This document shows, one piece after another, positions 38,995-45,650 of a stretch of DNA of 45,650 bases (positions are counted from its first letter, which is position 1; the number at the start of each line of letters is the position of its first letter). A program made the translations under genes and the position numbers. The notes under the pieces are model-generated. The model was not told where the DNA came from. It did not search any database and saw only the letters and a program-made list of their open reading frames with translations. This DNA comes from WAPX01 sp964622075 (GTDB lineage Archaea; Halobacteriota; Archaeoglobi; Archaeoglobales; Archaeoglobaceae): assembly GCA_964622075.1 (NCBI GenBank), contig CAZUMR010000059.1:1-45650 (forward strand), read 5' to 3'.

Positions 38995-41628
38995 TCACTC
39001 ACCTCCGGCAGCCTCTTCACTTATTATCTCCCGGATTATCCTTCTGACATCGACAGCCTTACCTCTGAAGCTCTTGGTCGGATCTATTCCATCCTCACCA
39101 TACCTGAACTGAACGAGCATTCCAGACGTCTGCTCCTTTACAGTTCCATCGTACTCCACTTTCAGATCCTGAAGGGCGTTTATCAGCCTCCTCTGGAGGT
39201 AACCTGACTGTGAAGTTCTGACAGCAGTATCGACAAGTCCCTCTCTACCACCCATTGCGTGGAAGAAGTACTCTATTGGCGAGAGACCTTCCTTGTAACT
39301 GCTCTTGACGAATCCCCTCGCCTCAGCCCCAAGATCTCCGGGCTTGAAGTGAGGCAACGTCCTGTTTGTGTACGTGTAGCCTCTCTTTATCCTCTCACCT
39401 CTAACCGATTGCTGGCCTATGCACGCAGCCATCTGGGTAAGGTTCAGCATGGAACCTCTTGCACCGCTTACAGCCATTATCACCGCAGGATTGTCCATTC
39501 CAAGAAATCTTCCAGCAATCTTACCTGCCTGATCTCTTGCCTTACCCAGCACCTGCATTATCTTCATTTCAAGTGTCTCCTCTATACTCCTGCCCGGCAT
39601 TGGTTCGAGATTTCCTTCCCTGTAAGCCTTTATCAGCTCCTCAACTTTCTTCTCAGCCTCTTCAATTACCTCGTGTATCTGCTTTACAGCCTCCTCAGGA
39701 ATGTCTTCATCACTTATACCGAATGAGAATCCAGTATGCATTATAGCCCTTATTGCAAGATGCGTCATGTCGTCTATGAACTTCTTCGTCCTCTCACTTC
39801 CGTACTTCCTCATGATCTCGTCGATTACTATACCCTTAAACGCTCCAACTGCCTTTTCGTCTATCGTACCTCTCACGAGCTCTCCATTCTTTATTATGAC
39901 GTAGGCATCGTACTCGCACTTCTCCTTCTTGCACTCCTCACATCCCTGACAGATCTCGGCCTTGAACTCTATTGTTATGTCCGGCAGAATCAGGCTGAAT
40001 ATCTGCTTTCCAGTCCAGTACTCGACCCCATCCTTCACGTACTTCGGCTCCGGCAATTCCTCAACCTTTATCGGCTTGATTAGAGTCATTACTTCTTTTC
40101 TTGTGAATAGCTTCTCTCCCCTTGTCAGCAGATACAGACCTGAAATGTGGTCGTGAATGCCACCAATAATCGGGCCTCCAAATCTCGGGCTGAGAATGTG
40201 TTCCTGAACGGACATCAGTATCTTGGCTTCAGCCTGAGCCTCCAGGCTTTGAGGGACATGCAGGTTCATCTCATCTCCGTCAAAGTCTGCGTTGTATGGC
40301 GGGCATACAGCCGGATTGAGTCTGAACGTCTTGTATGGCAGAACTCTGACGTAGTGAGCCATAATGCTCATTCTGTGTAAAGATGGCTGTCTGTTGAACA
40401 GAACGACGTCTCCATCCATGAGCTGTCTTTCAATCACCATCCCGGGCTCAAGTTTTTCAGCGAGCTCTTCTCTGTTAGTGTCAAGAACTCTGATTCTCCT
40501 GCCATCCGGCCTTATCACATAATTTGCCTTCGGATGTTCAGTTCTGAGAATCAGTTCCCTTGCCTCGTCAAGATTTCTCTCTGTAACATGGAATGGAACT
40601 GTAAGCTCCTCAGCAACGATCTTAGGCACTCCAACTTCGTTTATGCTTATGTTTGGATCGGGGCTGATTACGGTTCTTGCAGAGAAGTTAACTCTCTTAC
40701 CACTCAGAGATCCTCTGAACCTCCCTTCCTTACCTTTAAGTCTCTGAGCAAGAGTTTTCAGGGGTCTCCCGCTTCTATGCCTTGCAGGAGGTATTCCACT
40801 GACCTCGTTGTCAAGGTACGTTGTTACGTGATACTGCAGCAGCTCCCAGAGATCCTCAAGAATTAGCTGGGGTGCTCCACCCTCCTTGTTATCAAGAAAA
40901 CGCTGATTTATTCTGATTATGTCAACGAGCTTGTGAGTTAAATCGTCCTCACTCCTCTGACCAGTTTCAAGAATTATTGATGGCCTGACAGTTACTGGAG
41001 GAACCGGTAGGACAGTCAGAACCATCCACTCAGGCCTCACAGCCTTGGGATTCATTCCAAAAGCGGGCAGATCTTCGTCAGGTATTTTTTCAAGTCTCTC
41101 CCTCACGTCCTTTGGTGTTAACTTGTGCTCGTTTTCGTAGAAGAATGTTGGTTTCTCGAACTTTATGTCTATCTGCTCAGCCCCACAGTGAGGACAGACT
41201 TTAACGTTTTTGGCCTCGCTGAAGACTTTCTTTACTATATCCTCATAATCCTGATTGAGCTGCTTTTTCTTCTCAATTTGCTCTATGTAATAATCTCTCC
41301 TCTCATCTTTCAGCAGAATTCTGCCACATTCTCTGCACGTTGCGTTGAGAAGTTTGGCTATCAGCTTTGCATAGCCCACGTGGATGACTGGAGCGGCCAG
41401 CTCAATGTGTCCGAAGTGCCCCGGGCACTCACCAGCCTTTCCACCGCAGGTTTTGCACCTCAGGCCGGGGTCAATTACCCCAAGCCTCGGATCCATAAGC
41501 CCGGCTTCAATGGGATACCCGTCATCATCGTACGTCTCAGGAGTTATGATTTTCGCCACACTCATCCTTCTTATTTCCTGAGGACTCAAAACCTCAAACC
41601 TTATTCCGGCAATCCTCTTCGGAATCAT
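38995..41628 (-). CDS. rpoA1: DNA-directed RNA polymerase subunit A' (Rpo1N)
   Basis: This is the N-terminal part of the largest subunit, with the catalytic loop NADFDGDEMNLHVPQS (three Asp binding Mg). The N-terminal zinc site is CKTCGGKAGECPGHFGH, the second is CRECGRILL...VCPHCGAEQ. A further cysteine cluster, CQGCEECKKEKC, occurs near residue 559. The rudder/bridge-helix parts include SGARGSMLNLTQMAACIGQQ. I start at the ATG at 41628, 5 nt after GGGTGA; the GTG at 41637 overlaps that site. About 877 residues. The fold-back sequence upstream in the 74-nt gap after rpoB1 is described separately. Confidence 0.97.
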   Translation of the reverse strand: MIPKRIAGIRFEVLSPQEIRRMSVAKIITPETYDDDGYPIEAGLMDPRLGVIDPGLRCKTCGGKAGECPGHFGHIELAAPVIHVGYAKLIAKLLNATCRECGRILLKDERRDYYIEQIEKKKQLNQDYEDIVKKVFSEAKNVKVCPHCGAEQIDIKFEKPTFFYENEHKLTPKDVRERLEKIPDEDLPAFGMNPKAVRPEWMVLTVLPVPPVTVRPSIILETGQRSEDDLTHKLVDIIRINQRFLDNKEGGAPQLILEDLWELLQYHVTTYLDNEVSGIPPARHRSGRPLKTLAQRLKGKEGRFRGSLSGKRVNFSARTVISPDPNISINEVGVPKIVAEELTVPFHVTERNLDEARELILRTEHPKANYVIRPDGRRIRVLDTNREELAEKLEPGMVIERQLMDGDVVLFNRQPSLHRMSIMAHYVRVLPYKTFRLNPAVCPPYNADFDGDEMNLHVPQSLEAQAEAKILMSVQEHILSPRFGGPIIGGIHDHISGLYLLTRGEKLFTRKEVMTLIKPIKVEELPEPKYVKDGVEYWTGKQIFSLILPDITIEFKAEICQGCEECKKEKCEYDAYVIIKNGELVRGTIDEKAVGAFKGIVIDEIMRKYGSERTKKFIDDMTHLAIRAIMHTGFSFGISDEDIPEEAVKQIHEVIEEAEKKVEELIKAYREGNLEPMPGRSIEETLEMKIMQVLGKARDQAGKIAGRFLGMDNPAVIMAVSGARGSMLNLTQMAACIGQQSVRGERIKRGYTYTNRTLPHFKPGDLGAEARGFVKSSYKEGLSPIEYFFHAMGGREGLVDTAVRTSQSGYLQRRLINALQDLKVEYDGTVKEQTSGMLVQFRYGEDGIDPTKSFRGKAVDVRRIIREIISEEAAGGE

Positions 41629-41651
41629 AACCTTCACCCTGCCGTTTAATT

Positions 41652-41695
41652 ATTGCATTATGTGTAACATACAACATTATACAACATTATGCAAT
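41652..41695 (-). repeat. Inverted repeat and AT direct repeats between rpoB1 and rpoA1
   Basis: ATTGCATTATG at 41652-41662 pairs with CATTATGCAAT at 41685-41695 with a single mismatch. The loop contains a duplicated ACAACATTAT. It fills most of the only sizeable gap between the rpoB2-rpoA2 genes. It could shape mRNA stability or processing; no role is shown. Confidence 0.5.
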
Positions 41696-41711
41696 TATCC
41701 TAAACACAGCA

Positions 41712-43520
41712 TCAGGCCTTATCTCCAAGCAACAGCCTCGGAGCTATCATCATTGACTTCAGCTCATCCAGCAGGAGTTTGAATGCGTAGCTCATCTCAA
41801 CCTTGTGTATGTTGCTGTCGTCGTCGCAGACTTTGCAGTAAGCAGTCCCTCTCCTGAAGTCGTAAGTTGCTACATGTCCACAGTTGCCGCAAACGTAAAC
41901 TTCCACCTTGTCTGACTCCTCAAGCAATCTGTCCTTGAGCAACATAGCGGCTCCGTGCCCTATCAGGACATCTCTTTCCATCTCTCCAAACCTCAGACCA
42001 CCCTTTCTCGCCCTTCCTTCTGTTGGCTGTCTCGTTAGAACTTGTACTGGACCTCTGCTCCTCGCATGCAGCTTGCTCGAAACCATGTGGTACAGCTTCT
42101 GATAGTATATCACGCCAACAAATATGTCAACTGTAAACCTCTTTCCGGTTATTCCATCGTACATAACTTCCTTGCCCGTGTGGTTAAAACCATAAGCCTT
42201 CAGAATTGCCCTCAGATCCTTCTCCTTCTCTCCGTAGAATATTGTTGCATCGATCCTCCTGCCTTCCAGACTGCCAACCTTGCCACCTATCATCTCAAGC
42301 ACGTGTCCAACAGTCATTCTTGAGGGAATTGCATGCGGATTTATTATCATGTCAGGCACTATTCCGGATTCCGTAAAGGGCATGTCCTCTTCAGGCACAA
42401 TCAGTCCGACCACACCCTTCTGTCCGTGGCGGGAAGCAAACTTATCCCCAAGCTCGGGTATTCTGAGATCCCTCACCCTAACTTTAGCCAGCCTTGAACC
42501 GCTCTCAGCCTGCATGAGAAATACGGCATCCACTATACCCTTCTCGTTGGAACGCATGGTTATTGACGTCTCTCTTCTCTTCTGAGGAGATATACCCTGA
42601 GTTGGCTCTTCAAGAAATCTCGGTGGAGATGTCTTTCCTATCAGCACATCATCCGGACCAACCTCAGTTTCCGGAAAAACGAGTCCATCCTCATCAAGGT
42701 GAGCGTAAGCTTCTGCTCCTCTGAAGCCAGATATGTCCGCTCCGGGTATTTCGAACCTGTCCTCCTGACCACCCGGATACCTCATCTCTTCAGTTTCGTA
42801 GGTTCTGAAGAAGTGAGACCTCCCCAATCCCCTTTCTATGCTACCTTTGTTAAAAATTAGAGCGTCTTCTATGTTGTATCCCTCATAGCTAATAACCGCA
42901 ACGACAAAGTTCTGACCGGCCGGCCTTTCGTCGAACTTTATCTCAAGCTGTGTGTCAGTTGTGACAATGGGGATCTGAGGGTAATGCAGCAGGTGTCCTC
43001 TCGTATCCGTCCTCCACTTCAGGTTGGAGTATGGCAGACCCAGACTCTGTTTGATCATTGCAGCACCCATGGTGTTTCTTGGAGATGCGTTGTGTTCCGG
43101 ATATGGAATGCTGCCTGTACAGATCCCCACTATCAGGGATGGGCAGAGCTCAAGGTGCGTATGTTCGGGAGTTAGCTCGTGCTCGTAAACGGCAATGTAA
43201 GCGTTCTCTTCCTCTTCCGCATCAAGAAACTCAACAACTCCCTCCTTAACGAGATCTTCAAAAGTTATTTCTCCATTTCTCAGCTTCTCTATATGTTCCT
43301 CAGTCACAAGAGGCTTTCCATCCTTCACAACTATTAGCGGTCTTCTTGCCCTTCCAGCGTCAGTGTTTATTCTGACCTCATTCGAGTCAGGATAGTAAGC
43401 CACGTTAACCTGATTGGATATCTTACCAGCTCTCCTCAAACTCCTGATCTCCTCAGCCAGCTTTTCACCGTCATCACAAAAACCGATCAGAGCTCCGTTA
43501 ACGTAAACTCTCGTCTTCAT
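41712..43520 (-). CDS. rpoB1: DNA-directed RNA polymerase subunit B' (Rpo2C)
   Basis: This is the C-terminal part of the split second-largest subunit. It includes the active-site hybrid-binding region FVVAVISYEGYNIEDALIFNKGS, the basic ELGDKFASRHGQKGVVGLI and the C-terminal GRARKGGLRFGEMERDVLIGHGAA. The zinc ribbon CGNCGHVATYDFRRGTAYCKVC is close to the end. The ATG at 43520 follows GGGGTGG by 4 nt; the longer frame to 43538 is not preferred. About 602 residues. The split B subunit occurs in Archaeoglobales and many methanogens. Confidence 0.96.
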   Translation of the reverse strand: MKTRVYVNGALIGFCDDGEKLAEEIRSLRRAGKISNQVNVAYYPDSNEVRINTDAGRARRPLIVVKDGKPLVTEEHIEKLRNGEITFEDLVKEGVVEFLDAEEEENAYIAVYEHELTPEHTHLELCPSLIVGICTGSIPYPEHNASPRNTMGAAMIKQSLGLPYSNLKWRTDTRGHLLHYPQIPIVTTDTQLEIKFDERPAGQNFVVAVISYEGYNIEDALIFNKGSIERGLGRSHFFRTYETEEMRYPGGQEDRFEIPGADISGFRGAEAYAHLDEDGLVFPETEVGPDDVLIGKTSPPRFLEEPTQGISPQKRRETSITMRSNEKGIVDAVFLMQAESGSRLAKVRVRDLRIPELGDKFASRHGQKGVVGLIVPEEDMPFTESGIVPDMIINPHAIPSRMTVGHVLEMIGGKVGSLEGRRIDATIFYGEKEKDLRAILKAYGFNHTGKEVMYDGITGKRFTVDIFVGVIYYQKLYHMVSSKLHARSRGPVQVLTRQPTEGRARKGGLRFGEMERDVLIGHGAAMLLKDRLLEESDKVEVYVCGNCGHVATYDFRRGTAYCKVCDDDSNIHKVEMSYAFKLLLDELKSMMIAPRLLLGDKA

Positions 43521-43550
43521 AAAACCACCCCTCTTCAACCCTCTCTTACT

Positions 43551-45029
43551 TCAACCCTCTCTTATTGGAATCACACCAAGAGAGAATACTGTCTGCTTGA
43601 CTTCCTCCTCATCAGTACCGACACTAACCTCTGCATACTGGGCAAGGTTCTTAACCAGCCCACAGTTCGGGCCTTCAGGAGTTTCAGACGGGCAGATTCT
43701 ACCCCACTGGGTTGGATGCAGGTCTCTTGCCTCGAAGTGAGGTTGTGAGCGGGAGAGAGGTGATATAACTCTCCTCAGGTGGGAGAGGATTGATATGTAG
43801 TTGTGCCTGTCTATGAGCTGGGATACACCAGTTCTACCACCAACCCAGTTACCTGTTGCCATGGGATGCATAATTCTGTCAGTAAGGACATCACTTCTGA
43901 CTGCGGTTGCCATCTTCAAACTCCTTCCTCTAACCTTGGCTCTCTCAAGCTGATACTTTACATCCTTGGCAAGTCTCAGAAATGCAACTCTAAATATTTC
44001 CTCCATCAGATCTCCAGCAAGCTTCAACCTCTTGTTCGCGTAGTGATCCTTATCATCAACCATTCTCATTCCAAGAGCGAGCTCAAAAACGGCCTCGGCC
44101 ATTCTCGCAAGGTAGAACGCTTTTGCCCTCCTCGCCTCAGGTTCCACTCCAAGGTGTGGCAGGAAATACTGATCAAGGACCTGATTTGCCCTCTGTATTC
44201 TGTACTCCTTACTCTGACCGGGAGCCACTCTCCTGCCTATGTAGTCTATTGCCTCTTCCTGAGTCTCGACCTCCGCAACCTCGACGTTTTCAAGCATGAA
44301 CTTCATTATTTCTGGATCTGTGCTTACCATCTCAACTATTTCCTGATCCGTTTCGACGCCAAGAGCTTTCATCAGTGTAACGAACTGTATGGGTTTGGGA
44401 AGCTGGGGGAACGTGACCTCAAGTATGTTGCTCCTGCCCCTCTCCACAACTACAAGAGCCCTGTAACCTGCTCTCTGGCTGAAACACTTGGCAACTTCAA
44501 CTTCCTCCCCGTATCTCTCCTCTTTCTCAAGAAGTATCTTGTTTGGAGCCAGATCTTCAAGAGTCATCAGAGCTCTTTCACTGCCGTTGACTATGAAGTA
44601 GCCACCCGGATCAAGTGGATCCTCTCCAACACTTACAGGATCTACATCGTTTAATACGAGATTGCAGGCCTTGGACTTGACCATTACGGGCAGCATGCCT
44701 ATTTCCACTATCTCCTCTTCAAGCTCTCTTCCCTCGTCTATTACCTGACATTCGAGATAGATTGGTGCTGCATAAGTCAGGTTTCTGAGCCTTGCTATTG
44801 CAGGATAAAGTTCAACCCTGCTGCCGTCTGCTTCCTTAACAATCGGTTTTCCTATCCAGATTTTGCCAAGCCTGACGTAGGTGTCCGGAATGTCAAGCTC
44901 TATCTTCCCCTGCTCATCGATTACTCTCTGCAGTCCCTCGTCAAGAAATCTGTTAAACGAATCAATCTGATGTTTCACAAGCCTTTCATGCGTGAAGTAA
45001 CTTTTAGCCAGAACTCTCCTGTCCAACAT
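43551..45029 (-). CDS. rpoB2: DNA-directed RNA polymerase subunit B'' (Rpo2N)
   Basis: This is the N-terminal part of the second-largest subunit (protrusion, lobe and fork). Family sequence includes SFNRFLDEGLQRVIDEQGK at the start, GGYFIVNGSERALMTLED and RSQPHFEARDLHPTQWGRICPSETPEGPNCGLVKNLA just before the split point. I start at the ATG at 45029 (MLDRRVLAKSYF), 5 nt after GGGGTGG. About 492 residues. It ends 31 nt before rpoB1, which holds the remaining half. Confidence 0.96.
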   Translation of the reverse strand: MLDRRVLAKSYFTHERLVKHQIDSFNRFLDEGLQRVIDEQGKIELDIPDTYVRLGKIWIGKPIVKEADGSRVELYPAIARLRNLTYAAPIYLECQVIDEGRELEEEIVEIGMLPVMVKSKACNLVLNDVDPVSVGEDPLDPGGYFIVNGSERALMTLEDLAPNKILLEKEERYGEEVEVAKCFSQRAGYRALVVVERGRSNILEVTFPQLPKPIQFVTLMKALGVETDQEIVEMVSTDPEIMKFMLENVEVAEVETQEEAIDYIGRRVAPGQSKEYRIQRANQVLDQYFLPHLGVEPEARRAKAFYLARMAEAVFELALGMRMVDDKDHYANKRLKLAGDLMEEIFRVAFLRLAKDVKYQLERAKVRGRSLKMATAVRSDVLTDRIMHPMATGNWVGGRTGVSQLIDRHNYISILSHLRRVISPLSRSQPHFEARDLHPTQWGRICPSETPEGPNCGLVKNLAQYAEVSVGTDEEEVKQTVFSLGVIPIREG

Positions 45030-45078
45030 CAACACCACCCCTCTGGGAGCAGAATGGATTGCAAAATAGGTTCAACTA

Positions 45079-45090
45079 CCTTAAATACTC
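45079..45090 (-). promoter_or_regulatory. TATA-like element upstream of rpoB2
   Basis: The minus strand reads CGGGAGTATTTAAGGTAG about 55 nt before the rpoB2 ATG. It suggests a promoter in the 127-nt gap after rpoH, in addition to readthrough from the rpoH promoter. Confidence 0.5.
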
Positions 45091-45156
45091 CCGATTTTTT
45101 CCCGGAATTTTCCACAACCCTCATCCAAATCATTTGCACAGAATTTCAGATTACAA

Positions 45157-45390
45157 TCAAATTACAAGCCTGTAGGCTATGGATTTCCCTGCTGTAGGGC
45201 TTTCTCTGATTATCTTTACTATTTGCCCGGGTTTCGCTCCGATTTCCTTTGCAACTGGATCGTCAGCCCTTATTTTTGGCAACTGTTCTTTTCTAATCCC
45301 GAGTGTTTTTAAAACTTCCTCCGCCTCCTCATCACTTAGCAGTATGTGTTCTGGAACAAGTATGTGGTCTTGCAGCCTGAATTTTGACAT
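45157..45390 (-). CDS. rpoH: DNA-directed RNA polymerase subunit H (Rpo5)
   Basis: This is the small archaeal RNAP subunit homologous to the C-terminal domain of eukaryotic Rpb5. At 77 residues it shows LQDHILVPEHILLSDEEAEEVLKTLGI and the conserved end LPKIRADDPVAKEIGAKPGQIVKIIRESPTAGKSIAYRLVI. The ATG at 45390 follows GAGGTGG by a few bases. It leads the rpo cluster in the usual archaeal order. Confidence 0.97.
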   Translation of the reverse strand: MSKFRLQDHILVPEHILLSDEEAEEVLKTLGIRKEQLPKIRADDPVAKEIGAKPGQIVKIIRESPTAGKSIAYRLVI

Positions 45391-45442
45391 TTTTCACCAC
45401 CTCAAAAGTGCTCAGGTAGTAGCCACAGCAGCTAACGGGAGG

Positions 45443-45455
45443 GTATATAAGGGTT
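45443..45455 (-). promoter_or_regulatory. Strong promoter of rpoH and the rpo cluster
   Basis: The minus strand reads CCCTTATATACCC, a near-ideal archaeal TATA box. Initiation about 25 nt downstream leaves a leader of roughly 30 nt that contains GAGGTGG before the rpoH ATG. Confidence 0.65.
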
Positions 45456-45538
45456 TTGGTTCAGAAGACTTGTGATAAGAAACCAAGGAGCAACAAGAGC
45501 AAGTTAAAATAAAAATTAAAAAATTTAAAAATCAAACT

Positions 45539-45650
45539 TTAGAGCTCCCTCCTTCTCAGCAGGTATGCCACTGCGACAAGTCCGGCAATGGCGAACACTG
45601 CCTCAAAGCCTGGAGTCTTCTTCTTGGGTGTTGGGGTTGGTGTTGGTGTA
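45539..45650 (-). CDS. C-terminal end of a PGF-CTERM surface protein (partial)
   Basis: The minus-strand frame runs in from the right edge and ends at TAA (45539-45541). A Thr-Pro repeat spacer (TPTPTP) is followed by KKK, TPGF, a hydrophobic stretch (EAVFAIAGLVAVAYLL) and RRREL. This is the complete PGF-CTERM signal used by archaeosortase A for cleavage and lipid attachment of S-layer-type glycoproteins. The Thr/Pro stretch is the typical stalk before the anchor. The functional part lies beyond the window. Confidence 0.88.
   Translation of the reverse strand, partial: TPTPTPTPKKKTPGFEAVFAIAGLVAVAYLLRRREL

Noticed and set aside
43803..44654. 283-residue plus-strand frame opposite rpoB2
   Set aside because: Antisense shadow of a highly conserved RNA polymerase gene.

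Overview
The window is archaeal chromosome, almost certainly from the Archaeoglobales (Archaeoglobus, Ferroglobus or Geoglobus group). The evidence is an F420H2:quinone oxidoreductase cluster in the order J-K-M-L-N-A-BC-D-H-I-F with fused B and C subunits, which is the arrangement I recall for Archaeoglobus fulgidus. Supporting evidence is sn-glycerol-1-phosphate dehydrogenase (archaeal lipid synthesis), a split RNA polymerase B subunit, archaeal SepF, PGF-CTERM surface-protein tails and strong GGTGA-type ribosome binding sites. I see no rRNA, tRNA, CRISPR array, insertion sequence or prophage; this is compact core chromosome. Many true starts lie a few codons inside the longest open frame, at an ATG, GTG or TTG placed 4-8 nt after a GGAGGTGA-like site, and I used that rule to set starts.

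Layout. 1-77: end of a + strand gene running in from the left. 146-568: small secreted protein. 688-3270: metal ABC transporter (permease, ATPase, binding protein). 3321-5517 (+): a ThiI-like THUMP protein lacking its PP-loop, a ketopantoate reductase and a small membrane transporter. 5489-16578 (-): the eleven-gene fqo respiratory complex. 16579-17044: the only large gene-free stretch. 17045-23462: egsA, htpX, proC (divergent), DUF2207 protein plus LemA, a ZPR1 zinc-finger protein and SepF. 23647-30612: rqcH, an ADP-ribosylglycohydrolase, pyruvate kinase and two metallo-beta-lactamase-fold RNA nucleases (beta-CASP and RNase Z). 30728-33174 (-): a DUF505-like protein of repeated helix-wing units with a prefoldin-beta-like and a prefoldin-alpha-like gene. 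33441-45390 (-): the RNA polymerase/translation supercluster rpoH-B2-B1-A1-A2-rpl30e-nusA-rps12-rps7-EF-2. 45539-45650: C-terminal end of another PGF-CTERM surface protein.

Function. The fqo cluster oxidises reduced F420 and passes electrons through the B/I iron-sulfur chain to a membrane quinone, with H, L, M and N as the ion-pumping arm. FqoF, the F420-oxidising input module, is separated from the rest by a T-rich terminator and its own TATA box, so it may be expressed independently. The rpo/translation cluster supplies transcription and ribosome components. It ends after EF-2 instead of continuing into EF-1alpha and S10, and the DUF505/prefoldin-like module sits there instead.

Most worth a second look: the DUF505/prefoldin-like module; a symmetric divergent htpX/proC promoter with a 16-bp perfect palindrome over the htpX start; the degenerate ThiI; and the low-complexity basic or charged segments in FqoF and FqoD.
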